The translations under genes and the position numbers were made by a program. The notes below the pieces were generated by a model. The model saw nothing but the letters and a program-made list of their open reading frames with translations, was not told the origin of the DNA and made no database searches. From Streptomyces sp. R302 (GTDB lineage Bacteria > Actinomycetota > Actinomycetes > Streptomycetales > Streptomycetaceae): DNA of 64,000 nt. The DNA lies in the NCBI RefSeq assembly GCF_012927245.1, contig NZ_JABBGE010000007.1, positions 1 through 64,000 on the forward strand, written 5' to 3'. Position 1 is the first letter of the stretch. Each line of letters opens with the position of its first letter. Shown piece after piece: positions 53,232 through 61,722 of the stretch.

Positions 53232-54089
53232 ATGATCGACTTCGTTCCCGATCCGGGCCTGTACCCCTTCGTCTCGCGGTGGTTCGACTCGTCCGCCGGC
53301 CGGGTCCACTACGTCGATGAGGGGGCTGGGCCGCCCATCGTGTTCTGCCACGGCTCCCCCACCTGGAGTTTCCTCTACCGCCACATCGTCAAGGAGCTTC
53401 GCGGCCGATACCGCTGCATCGCCGTCGACCACCTCGGCTTCGGCCTGTCGGCGCGCCCGGCGGGGTACGGCTACACGATCGCGGAGCACACGGCTGTCCT
53501 GGGCGAGCTGATCGACCATCTGCGGCTCGACGACTTCATCCTGATGGGACAGGACTGGGGTGGACCCATCGGTCTCGGTGCGGCCGTCCCGCGTGCGGAT
53601 CGCGTCCGGGGAATCGTGTTGGGCAACACGGCGTTCTGGCCGATCGAACAGCTGGCGAACCGGGCGTTCAGCGTGATCATGAGCAGCCGTCCCATGCAGC
53701 GGCGCATCCTCGAACGGAACCTCCTCGTCGAGCAGTTCCTGCTCGGGAGCAACGGCCCCGCCCTGACTGCGGCCGAAGCCGATCACTACCGGATGGCGCA
53801 GCCCACGAAGGAAGCCCGGCGCGGACTCGCCACCATGCCCGGGGAGATCCGCGCCGCTCGTCCGCTGCTGGAGGACCTCGCCCGTAACGTGCCCGACCGC
53901 CTCGGCACCAAGCCGGCGCTGGCCGTATGGGGCATGCGGGACTTGGTGTTCCGGCCGAAGGCGTGTCTCCCTCGGATGCGCTCCGCGTTCACCCGACTCG
54001 ACGTCGTCGAACTCCGCCGGGCGAAGCACTTCATCCAGGAGGACGCGCCCGGCGAGATCGCGGACGCGATCGCCGAACGATTCCGCTGA
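53232..54089 (+). CDS. haloalkane dehalogenase-like alpha/beta hydrolase
   Basis: This 285-residue hydrolase has the oxyanion region HGSPTWSFLYR (40-50) and the nucleophile elbow GQDWGG with Asp108 and the halide-binding Trp109. The acid is the Asp in WGMRDLVFRP and the base the His in RAKHFIQED. Asp instead of Ser at the nucleophile with adjacent Trp is the haloalkane dehalogenase signature; these enzymes hydrolyse carbon-halogen bonds to an alcohol and halide. GGAGGAG lies 6 bases before the ATG. It has no signal peptide, so it is cytoplasmic. The divergent TetR gene and operator point to induction by its substrate or a related compound. Confidence 0.85.
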   Translation: MIDFVPDPGLYPFVSRWFDSSAGRVHYVDEGAGPPIVFCHGSPTWSFLYRHIVKELRGRYRCIAVDHLGFGLSARPAGYGYTIAEHTAVLGELIDHLRLDDFILMGQDWGGPIGLGAAVPRADRVRGIVLGNTAFWPIEQLANRAFSVIMSSRPMQRRILERNLLVEQFLLGSNGPALTAAEADHYRMAQPTKEARRGLATMPGEIRAARPLLEDLARNVPDRLGTKPALAVWGMRDLVFRPKACLPRMRSAFTRLDVVELRRAKHFIQEDAPGEIADAIAERFR

Positions 54090-54174
54090 TGCGTGGCCAC
54101 CGGCCGTTCCTTCTCTCACTCAGCAGGGCTGTCCGGGAACGGTGGTGCCTGCCCCTGGCCGACGTCGCCTACGG

Positions 54175-55410
54175 TCACCTGACCGGCACGATCACCCCCG
54201 AGGAGTGGCTCTCCAGCAGCATCGGGAAGGTGCCCACGGCGTCCACGGCCATGGACAGTTCGGCGATGATCTTGGGATCGTCGAGGGGGCCTCGGAGGAA
54301 CTCCTCCAGGCGGTGCATGCGGTAGCGGACCGTGTTCTGGTGGCAGAAGAGACGGCGCCCCGCCTCCGCCGCCGAACCGTGTGCTTCGAGCCACGCGCGG
54401 GCGGTGGCCAGGAGTGTGGTGCGGTCCTCCTCGGGGAGGGAGAGGACTCCGCCCAGGATGCGCTGGACCGCGCGCTGGGTCGTCTCCAGGTTGTTCATCA
54501 CCAGCTCCGTCAGAGGCGTGTCGTCGAGCTGGCGCACCGCGGGGGTGCCGTCGGGGAGGGACTCCGCGGCGACCTGGGCGTAGCGGAGTCCGCGGCTCGT
54601 CTGGTCGAGCCGCTCGTACAGCGGGCTGACACCCACCCGGCCGGTCGCCACCGCCCTGACGGCGGCCAGCACCTCGTCCACCGACTGCCGCGGTGGGCAG
54701 GACAGCACTCCGATCTCCGAACCGGGCTGGGCCCGCCACGCGGCGCCGACGTCGAGCGCCCGCAGCCGCCGGTCGAGGCCGGGGAGCGGCGATGCGCCGC
54801 CGTCCGGGACCTCCGCGGTCACCACGAGGAACCGGCCCAGGAAGGGGAAGTCGAGCATGCGGGCGACCTCCCACACGGTGTCGCTGCTCGGGGAGGGCCC
54901 GTCGATGAGCTCGGAGACCAGGGCGGAGCGCCGGCGGTCGGTCTCCACCATCCGCTCGGCGCAGGTCTCGCGGTAGGCGTCGGTCAGGGCGGACGAGTAG
55001 ACGTCCGCCAGCTCCCAGATGTGCGAGGCGGTCTCCAGCAGGGCGTCGGGGGCGTCGCCTCCCGCCTCCCTGGCCGCGTCGAGGAGTTGCTCCCAGAAGT
55101 AGCGGAAGCTGATCCGGTAGGCGCGTAGTACCTCGGGCAGCGGTGCGTTCTGCAGGGCCCGCTTGCGGCCGGTCTCGGTGGGGCCGGTCAGGTCGACGGC
55201 GGTCGAGGCCGGGTCCGTGAGGTGGGCCAGGGTGTGGGCGACGTTCAGCCTCATGGAGGCGTGCAGATCTTCGGGACCCACGACCATGCTTCGGTAGAAG
55301 TCGATGTTCTCGTAGGTGAGTTCGGACATGGCGGTCGCGAGGGCGTCCAGACGGGTCGTCAGGGATCGCGCGAGTTCGGCCACCAGCCGGCGTGGTTCTG
55401 TCGTGAGCAC
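54175..55410 (-). CDS. PucR/CdaR-type transcriptional regulator
   Basis: The 411-residue protein has an N-terminal helical sensor part (NIDFYRSMVVGPEDLHASMR, RAYRISFRYFWEQLLDAARE). A GGDEF-like middle lacks the catalytic motif. The C-terminal PucR HTH is ARAWLEAHGSAAEAGRRLFC, HQNTVRYRMHRLEEFL. Such regulators are numerous in Streptomyces and control catabolic or developmental genes. The start is a GTG at 55410. It converges with the dehalogenase gene and is divergent from the adenylating-enzyme fragment, whose intact form it may once have regulated. Confidence 0.85.
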   Translation of the reverse strand: MLTTEPRRLVAELARSLTTRLDALATAMSELTYENIDFYRSMVVGPEDLHASMRLNVAHTLAHLTDPASTAVDLTGPTETGRKRALQNAPLPEVLRAYRISFRYFWEQLLDAAREAGGDAPDALLETASHIWELADVYSSALTDAYRETCAERMVETDRRRSALVSELIDGPSPSSDTVWEVARMLDFPFLGRFLVVTAEVPDGGASPLPGLDRRLRALDVGAAWRAQPGSEIGVLSCPPRQSVDEVLAAVRAVATGRVGVSPLYERLDQTSRGLRYAQVAAESLPDGTPAVRQLDDTPLTELVMNNLETTQRAVQRILGGVLSLPEEDRTTLLATARAWLEAHGSAAEAGRRLFCHQNTVRYRMHRLEEFLRGPLDDPKIIAELSMAVDAVGTFPMLLESHSSGVIVPVR

Positions 55411-55584
55411 GGGGCGAGCCTAGGTGAGTGGTGGGAGGGGCCTCCTCACAACGCCCGAACGAGGGACAAGGTCGTTGTCGCGGGCGACAGAGGTCTCTGT
55501 AGGCGTCGACATGGTGTGCGGCGGCCGGCGGCTGTGAGGATCGGCGCGTCGACACCGGCCCCCTGTGCGTGAAAGCGAAATGAC

Positions 55585-56190
55585 GTGAGCAACGTTGCCA
55601 CTCTCCTGACCGAGGCGGTCCGGAGATACCCCCGCCGCCCCTCGCCGAACGGCGAGGGAACGGTCCGGGACCTGCTGAAGCTGGACGAACTCAGCGCCCG
55701 CGTCGCCGGCGGACTCCTCTCCCACGGGGTACGCCCCGGGGAACGCGTGGCACTGGCGGTGCCCCGCGGCCCGGTCTACTCCATCCTGTACTTCGGCGTG
55801 CTGCGCGCCGGTGCGGTCGTCGTCGTACCGGCTCCCCCGACCCACTCCTTCGCGGGCCGGTCACACGGCGCGCGCCTGGTGTTCGCCGCCTCGCAGGGGT
55901 CGGGGCCTGCCCTGAGTGAGGGGGCGAGCGGGACGACCGTCGTACGGGTGGGGTCCGACTTCCTCGACCAGGTGGCGTTCTGGCCTCACCACGCCGGTGT
56001 CGTCCACCGCGCGGACGACGACGTGGCGGTCGTGGTCGGGGACGCGCACCCGGACCCGGACCACGGGCGTCCCGATGCAGCGGGGTCACCACGCATGGAG
56101 CCGCACGACGGTGCGGGGGGCTCGGCACGGCCGGTCTCATCGGATCGCTGTACGGGGCGCCGACGGACCGGCTCCTCGCCCACGCGTCAG
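55585..56190 (+). pseudogene. N-terminal fragment of an AMP-forming acyl ligase
   Basis: This reads SNVATLLTEAVRRYPRRPSP, then RDLLKLDELSARVAGGLLSH, GVRPGERVALAVPRGPVYSI and LYFGVLRAGAVVVVPAPPT, the start of an acyl-CoA synthetase-type adenylating domain up to about residue 120. The conserved core with the P-loop-like TSGTTG motif and the C-terminal domain are missing, and the frame then runs into Arg/Gly-rich non-family sequence. It is a truncated relic. Confidence 0.65.
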
Positions 56191-56203
56191 GGGGCTGGAG
56201 CTG

Positions 56204-56425
56204 ATGCTGTGGCGACTGGTCCTGACCGCGCTCGGAGACGAGACCCTCGACGAGGATCGTCGCCTGGCGATCCTGGCCCGCGGAGCCGCCGAGCTCGCCG
56301 CTCGCCGTACCTGCGGAGGGGAAGGGCCTACCGTGGACGACGTCGTGCGGCTGGCCTTCGAGGAGTTCGCGGTCGTGATCGACGCCGCCCAGGCTCGTAC
56401 GGCCCTGCTCGGTCGAGTGCGTTGA
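56204..56425 (+). CDS. small helical protein of unknown function
   Basis: This 73-residue protein reads LWRLVLTALGDETLDEDRRL, AILARGAAELAARRTCGGEG and VDDVVRLAFEEFAVVIDAAQ: regular amphipathic helices with natural composition. GGAG stands close before the ATG. It could be an intact small gene or the 3' end of a gene whose start was lost, since the fragment before it is broken. The family is not recognised. Confidence 0.45.
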   Translation: MLWRLVLTALGDETLDEDRRLAILARGAAELAARRTCGGEGPTVDDVVRLAFEEFAVVIDAAQARTALLGRVR

Positions 56426-56429
56426 CCGG

Positions 56430-56540
56430 GTCGCTTCGGGAGGCGCTGTCGGGATCGGTGTCGGGGAGCAGTGTTTGGGATCGGCGTTCGGGATCGGTGT
56501 TCGGGATCGGCTTCGGGTTGGTCCCCGTGGCACGATCGCC
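56430..56540. repeat. imperfect tandem repeat, unit about 13 bp
   Basis: Variants of TCGGGATCGGTGT recur six or seven times. From here to 57027 no gene is supported except the terminator below. Confidence 0.6.
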
Positions 56541-56955
56541 CTGACGCTCAGTGGCCGGCCCGTGCCGTCTGCGCCCTCTGGGTCAGGGCCAGTGGTGACC
56601 TGTCGGCCGGGCTCGGGCGTACGTGGCGTGGGGACCGGCCCGGCACAGGCTACGGGGGCGCTTGATCAGCCGTCCGGGCTCACTCGCTGGGGGGCGGGAG
56701 GCGGGGGCGGCGCGGTGCCGAGGATCCGGCAGCGATCGGTGACTGTCCCGGAACAGATCGCGAGCGCGCGCCCTGGCAGGCCGTTCAAGGAGGGGAGGCA
56801 TGCGACCCAGCGGGAGGGCCGGACACTGCCTCGTCCCCGTTCCGTGCGGCCCACCGCCGGACTGCCGGCCGGTACGAGCGGCCCGTGGGCCCGTGGCCCG
56901 GTACCCGTGGCCCCTGGCCCGGTTCCCGGAGCCCGCGTGTCAGCTCCGACGCACG

Positions 56956-56992
56956 GGAAGGCCCCGCAGGTCGGCGACCGGCGGGGCCTTCC
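56956..56992. terminator. strong hairpin, terminator of the toxin-immunity operon
   Basis: A perfect 12-bp stem (GGAAGGCCCCGC and its complement) with a 13-nt loop lies 36 bp beyond the stop of the minus-strand immunity gene. Confidence 0.65.
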
Positions 56993-57027
56993 TCCGGGGA
57001 TTCGCCGTGCGGCGGGCTCCCCGGGTG

Positions 57028-57609
57028 TCAGAGCGGACGGGCGGGAGTGAGCAGGGTCAGGTCTCCACCGGCCTTCTCGCTTCTCAGCTCGGGCCGTGAC
57101 CGCAGGAGCGTCCGCGTGAGCGGGTCGCGTGCGAGGACCCAGTCCGGGAAGACCGGTGTCCCGTCCCCGTCGTAGAGCACGGCCGAGTCCCAGTCGGCGG
57201 GGTCGCTCGCACCCTGCCGGTCGACGATCACGGCGCGGGTCGGGACCGGCAGTGCCGTCGTCGCCGCGATGACGGCCGCCTCGACCGCGTCGGTCTGCTC
57301 GGGCGTGAGGCCGTCCAGCCACAAGGTCTGGATCTCGCAGCCGAGCGGTTCGTACCGGAACTCGTCGGTCACGTCGACGTCGGCGGAGAACCACCAGTTC
57401 ACCGTGAGGGACGCGATGCGCAGGCCCAGCAGGCGGCCCAGCTCCTCCCGGCTCATGGGGACGCCGTCGCCCTCGACGTCGAGCACCACGGCCGCGCCCC
57501 GCGCCGGGTGCGCGAGCGCGAGGCCATGCGCCCCGAAGACCTCCGCCTGCTCGGCGAGGACCGGTGTGGCCGCCGACTCCCGGTACCACCGGATGAATCC
57601 GTCAGTCAT
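57028..57609 (-). CDS. candidate immunity protein to the adjacent ALF-repeat toxin
   Basis: This 193-residue acidic, soluble protein contains GFIRWYRESAATPVLAEQAE, VNWWFSADVDVTDEFRYEPL, CEIQTLWLDGLTPEQTDAVE and VPTRAVIVDRQGASDPADWD. It starts 2 bp after the stop of the toxin-like gene on the same strand, is acidic and has no signal peptide: the usual traits of an immunity gene following a polymorphic toxin. I do not recognise a family, so this rests on position and composition. Confidence 0.55.
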   Translation of the reverse strand: MTDGFIRWYRESAATPVLAEQAEVFGAHGLALAHPARGAAVVLDVEGDGVPMSREELGRLLGLRIASLTVNWWFSADVDVTDEFRYEPLGCEIQTLWLDGLTPEQTDAVEAAVIAATTALPVPTRAVIVDRQGASDPADWDSAVLYDGDGTPVFPDWVLARDPLTRTLLRSRPELRSEKAGGDLTLLTPARPL

Positions 57610-57611
57610 GG

Positions 57612-60600
57612 CTAGCAGCTCGGCAGGGTGAAGATGTGGACATTCTCGTCTCCGAAGGCCTTCTTGGCCTGCTTGATCGCCGACTCCGGGGTGTTGTCGG
57701 CCAGGTAGTAGACGGCCTTCACGCCGGCCTCGTCGGCCGCGTACTTGTTGATCTTGAGGGCCTTTCCGAACTTGGACGGATTGGCGGCCTTGGCGCCGCC
57801 GCCGACGTAGATGTACTCGCCGTTCGGTCCGATGACGTCGAGACCGCTCGATCCCACGTTGGGCATGACGATCTTGATGTCCTGGCCCTTGTCGTCCTTG
57901 GCCACCGTTCCGCCGACCAGCTTAGCGATGTACTCCTCGCGCTTGAGGCCGATGTTCTCCGCGTCGCCGCCGCCGGACCTCGTCGCGAACACGCCGCGCG
58001 CGGCGGCCGCCGACAGCGCGGAACTCCGCGCCGGACCGTTCTTCTTCTTGTCCGTCACGCACGCCGGAAGCTTCTTCCAGACGTCGTCGAGGATCTCCTC
58101 GCCCTTGTCGACGAGCTTCTTCGCCCGGGCCGACTTGTCGAGGAAGTCGTTGATACCGAGGATGATCTTCCCGAGCTTCGGGAGCTTGCTGACCACCTTG
58201 ACGGCCTTCGCCCAGGGCAGGTTGGTGACGATCGCCCACAGGCAGGTCGGAATGTCGGGGTCGTCCCAGCACTCCTTGATCTCCTCGGCGGCGAGTTCGA
58301 CGAGCAGTTCGGCGCCGTTGTCCATCAGGTAGTCGAGCAGGTCCTGCTGCGCGAGGGCCTTGGCCGCCTCGTACTCCGCGACGCTGATGCCCGCCGCTTC
58401 GAGCGCCTTGCGCTCGGCCTCCTCCAGGGAGTAGCCGTCCCCCTTCTCCTTGCTCCTGGCGGCCTCCTCGCGGGCCTTGCGCTCCTGCTCGCGCTGGTAC
58501 TCCTCGGCCCGCCGGGCCGCCGCCTCGGCCTCCTTGGCGTGGGTGCCGGCGTTCTTGGCGGCGGTCTCGGCCGAGGTGGCGTGCTTCTCGGCGGAGTCCG
58601 CGAGCTCGGCGGCGTCGGCGGCGTCCTTCTCCGCCTCGGTCGCCGCGGTCCGCGCGAGTCCGGCTTCCTTCTCGGCCAGGGTGGCGGCGCCTGCGGCGGC
58701 CGCCGCGTGGTTCTCCGCTTGGGCGGCGGCGCCCCGGGCCCGCTGCGCCTCGGCCTCGGCCCGGGTCGCCGCGGTGCGTGCCGCCGCCGCGTCCGCGAAG
58801 GCCTGGTCGGCGGCCTGGCGGGCGAGCTTCGCGTCGGCCTGCGCCTGGACGTCGGCCTGGTGGGCCCGTGCCGCGGCGGCCCGGGCCTTGGCGCCGTCTT
58901 CGGCGGCCTGGGCGGCGGACTTCGTCGCGGCCGCCGAGGAGCGCGCCGCGGCCGCGGAGGAACGGGCCGCCGCCGCGGCCGCCTTGAACGCGGGCGCCAC
59001 CTGGGCGTTGGCGCGTGCGGCCGCGGCTTCGGCCGCCTCGGCGGCCTTGACCGCCTCGGTCGCCCGGGCCTCGGCCTTGGTGACCTCTTCCTTGCCCATG
59101 GTCAGCGACGCCTGGGCCACCTCGGCGGCGAAGTCCGCGTTCACGTCCGCGCCGGTGAACGGCGCGGTGAGGAGGACCGCGGTGTTCGCCGGGTCGGCGA
59201 TGCCGGCGGCGGCGGTACGGGCGGAACCGGCGGCCCGCAGGGCGACGGTGGCCTGGAGGCGGGCCATCGCCGCTTCGCGGGTGGCGCCTTCGGCTTCGTC
59301 CCGGGTGCGGTTGGCGGCCTGCAGGGCCTGGTTGGCGTGGACCGCGGCGAGTCCGGCCAGCCGGGCCGCTTCGTGTGCGGCGATGCCGGCGCGCGCCTCC
59401 TGCGCGGTGGCATCGGCGGCCTTCACGTCGGCCCGCTGCGCCGCGGCCCGGGTGGCGGCGGCCTCGGACTCGGCCCGGTTCGCCGCCGCGTTCGCCGCGA
59501 AGGCCGCGGCTTCGGCCCGTCCGGCGGCGGCGTCGGCGCGCGCGGCGTGGGCGGTGGCCTCGGCGGCCGCCGCCCGCGCCCGCGCGGCCGCACCGGCCGC
59601 CTCGATGGCCGCCGAACGCGCGCGCACCGCGGCGCCGGAGGCCTGGTCGGCCGCGCCCCGGGCCGTACCGGCGGCCGTACCGGCGGCGTTCGCGGCGGAG
59701 CGCGCCTCGGTGGCCGCCGTGCGCGCGGCCTCCGCGTGCTCGGTGCCCTTCGCCTTGGCGGCCAGCGCCTCGGTCGCCTTCGCCCGGGCCTCCTCCGCCT
59801 TGTGGGCGCGTTCGGCCGCCACCGCCTTGTTGCGGGCGTCGCGGGCCTTGGTCTCCTCGCCCCGGGCCAGCCCGTCGGCCTTGGCGGCGATGCCCTCCTG
59901 CGTCTGGGCGGTGGCCCGCTTCTCCGCGGCCACGGCCGCGGCGGCCTGTGCGTCGGCGCGCTTGGCGGAGGCGGTACGGGCCTCGGCCTCGGCACGCGCC
60001 CGGGCCTGGGCGGCCGCGTCGCGTTCCCGTTCGGCCCGTGCCCGCGCGGCCGCGGCGAGGTCGCGCTCGCGCTCGGCGATCGCCCGCTGCTCGGCCGCGA
60101 TCCTGGCCTGGCGCTGCGCCTCGATCCGCGCGTCGCGGGTCTTCTTCGCGTGGTCCCAGGCCTGCTTCTCGGCCTGCTCGGCCTCGATCCGCGCCGTGCG
60201 GGCCTTGCCCGCCGCGTCCGCCGCGATCGCGGCCTGCTTGGCCGCCGCCTCCGCGAGCCGGGCCGCCGCCTTGGCGTGCTGTTCGGCGTTGGCCCGCCAC
60301 TTGGCGGCCTGCCGCGCGTGCAGTTCGGCCTGGTTCTTGGAGTCGAGCCCGGCCGCGTCGGCGGCCGTGGCGTCCACCGCGTGCCGGGCGGTCGCCGAGG
60401 CCTTGGCGGCCGCGTCCGCCGCGGACGCGATGCCCGAGGCGACCTCCGACCACTGCACGCCGTGCGTCAGCCCGGTCTCGGCCAGCACATCGGCCTGCAC
60501 CTTGGCCTGGGCCGCCGCCACCTGCGCCTGCCGCGCGGCGTCCTCGGCGATGCCGACCTGCCGGGCGATCTCCGTCTTCACCGGCGCGTAGTCGGACAGC

Positions 60601-61574
60601 CGCTTCCCGGCGCGGTCGGCGGCGAGCATCCGGTCGGCCTCACGGGACTGCGCGGCCGCCGAGCTCATCGCGTTCGCGGAGGTCTTCAGCGCCTTCACCG
60701 CGTTGCCGTGGGCGGCTATCAGCTTGGTACGGGCCTCGGCGGCGCGGGCGGTGTTCTCGGCCAGCTCCCGCAGCCGCTGCGCCGCCTCCAGCGTCTCCTT
60801 CTGGGCCTTCTCGTGTGCGGCCCGGTCGTCCGCGTCCTTCTGCGCGGCGACCGGGTAGCCCTTCTCCAGGAACTCGGCGATGGCCTTGTCGTCGCCGGTG
60901 GCCAGCGCGGCCTGCGCGGCCCGCTTCACCTCCGGACCGCCGACCGCGACGAGCATCTCCACCCGCTTGCGGTTCTCCGCCGCGCGCTGCTTCTCGTTCT
61001 GCTCGGTGGCCTTGTCCCGCTGCCGCGCGATGTCGGCGCCGAACGCCAGGAAGTCGGCCCGGTCCTTGGCCGTCCCCTTCAGGACCCGCTCGACCTCCGC
61101 GTTGAAGTACGGGCCGCCCGTACCGCGCATCGCCTCGATCCGGCGACGGTCGGCGATGTCGGCCGCGTCCCGCTTGTCCTTGGCACGCTGCCGTGCCTCG
61201 GCCTCACCGTGCTCCAGGAAGTCCCGGATCGCGTGAGGATCCGTGCTCTCCAGCGCCTTCCTCGCGGCTTCGCGGACTTCCTCCTCCTCGTCGAACTCCG
61301 CGAAGTCCTCGACCAGTTGCCGATCGCGTGCCGCACTGATGTCGTCCAGTGCGGTGCGCGGCGCGGGCACGGCCGTGGTGGCCGGCTTCGGCGGCGCGGC
61401 CCCCAGCCGGCTGTGGGCGACCGTGGCGTCCGCCCCGGTCCGCGTCGCGGCGCCGGCTTCCCCGGCCGCACCACCCAGGATGGCCAGCGCCATCACGGTG
61501 GAGACCGCCCTGCCCATCATGGCGGGCACACGGCCGCGCCTTCTTCCGGCCCGTGGCCGGAACGTTCCCTTCAC
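57612..61574 (-). CDS. secreted ALF-repeat polymorphic toxin with a CdiA-like nuclease C-terminus
   Basis: The product is about 1320 residues. A basic N-terminus and hydrophobic stretch (VSTVMALAILGGAAGEAGAA) form a signal peptide. Residues about 75-250 hold ALF-type repeats (VREAARKALESTDPHAIRDF, VKRAAQAALATGDDKAIAEF). Residues about 260-1040 are a very long Ala-rich coiled coil. A helical linker follows. The last 109 residues form a separate domain (REEYIAKLVGGTVA, SSGLDVIGPNGEYIYVGGGA, AADEAGVKAVYYLADNTPES, FGDENVHIF) resembling the restriction-endonuclease-like CdiA C-terminal toxins, with Asp1246 and Glu1253 as candidate active-site residues. The GTG start at 61574 follows GAAGGGG. The coiled coil would be a stalk that presents the toxin outside the cell. 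A likely immunity gene follows at once. Confidence 0.75.
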   Translation of the reverse strand: MKGTFRPRAGRRRGRVPAMMGRAVSTVMALAILGGAAGEAGAATRTGADATVAHSRLGAAPPKPATTAVPAPRTALDDISAARDRQLVEDFAEFDEEEEVREAARKALESTDPHAIRDFLEHGEAEARQRAKDKRDAADIADRRRIEAMRGTGGPYFNAEVERVLKGTAKDRADFLAFGADIARQRDKATEQNEKQRAAENRKRVEMLVAVGGPEVKRAAQAALATGDDKAIAEFLEKGYPVAAQKDADDRAAHEKAQKETLEAAQRLRELAENTARAAEARTKLIAAHGNAVKALKTSANAMSSAAAQSREADRMLAADRAGKRLSDYAPVKTEIARQVGIAEDAARQAQVAAAQAKVQADVLAETGLTHGVQWSEVASGIASAADAAAKASATARHAVDATAADAAGLDSKNQAELHARQAAKWRANAEQHAKAAARLAEAAAKQAAIAADAAGKARTARIEAEQAEKQAWDHAKKTRDARIEAQRQARIAAEQRAIAERERDLAAAARARAERERDAAAQARARAEAEARTASAKRADAQAAAAVAAEKRATAQTQEGIAAKADGLARGEETKARDARNKAVAAERAHKAEEARAKATEALAAKAKGTEHAEAARTAATEARSAANAAGTAAGTARGAADQASGAAVRARSAAIEAAGAAARARAAAAEATAHAARADAAAGRAEAAAFAANAAANRAESEAAATRAAAQRADVKAADATAQEARAGIAAHEAARLAGLAAVHANQALQAANRTRDEAEGATREAAMARLQATVALRAAGSARTAAAGIADPANTAVLLTAPFTGADVNADFAAEVAQASLTMGKEEVTKAEARATEAVKAAEAAEAAAARANAQVAPAFKAAAAAARSSAAAARSSAAATKSAAQAAEDGAKARAAAARAHQADVQAQADAKLARQAADQAFADAAAARTAATRAEAEAQRARGAAAQAENHAAAAAGAATLAEKEAGLARTAATEAEKDAADAAELADSAEKHATSAETAAKNAGTHAKEAEAAARRAEEYQREQERKAREEAARSKEKGDGYSLEEAERKALEAAGISVAEYEAAKALAQQDLLDYLMDNGAELLVELAAEEIKECWDDPDIPTCLWAIVTNLPWAKAVKVVSKLPKLGKIILGINDFLDKSARAKKLVDKGEEILDDVWKKLPACVTDKKKNGPARSSALSAAAARGVFATRSGGGDAENIGLKREEYIAKLVGGTVAKDDKGQDIKIVMPNVGSSGLDVIGPNGEYIYVGGGAKAANPSKFGKALKINKYAADEAGVKAVYYLADNTPESAIKQAKKAFGDENVHIFTLPSC

Positions 61575-61623
61575 GGGAAACCCCTTCAAAGAATTGGTCG
61601 GTAAAGAAAAACGGCAAAGAAAT

Positions 61624-61652
61624 CCCCCTGCCCTCGATGCGCGGGCAGGGGG
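61624..61652. terminator. hairpin before the toxin gene
   Basis: A perfect 10-bp stem (CCCCCTGCCC and its complement) with a 9-nt loop lies in the 148-bp gap between two ALF-repeat genes. Confidence 0.5.
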
Positions 61653-61689
61653 AAGGGACCGGAGTCACGGCTCCGGTGTCGGGGACGGT

Positions 61690-61718
61690 ACGGGCCCGGC
61701 GAAGTGGGCCGGGCCCGT
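61690..61718. terminator. hairpin after the second ALF-repeat gene
   Basis: A perfect 11-bp GC stem (ACGGGCCCGGC and its complement) with a 7-nt loop begins 5 bp after the stop of the 61723-62859 gene, so it is very likely its terminator. Confidence 0.65.
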
Positions 61719-61722
61719 GGCG

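Noticed and set aside
57636..61604. Plus-strand 1322-residue frame antisense to the ALF toxin
   Set aside because: Gly/Leu/Arg-rich composition with no domain and no ribosome site; it mirrors the Ala-rich coiled-coil codons of the real minus-strand gene.
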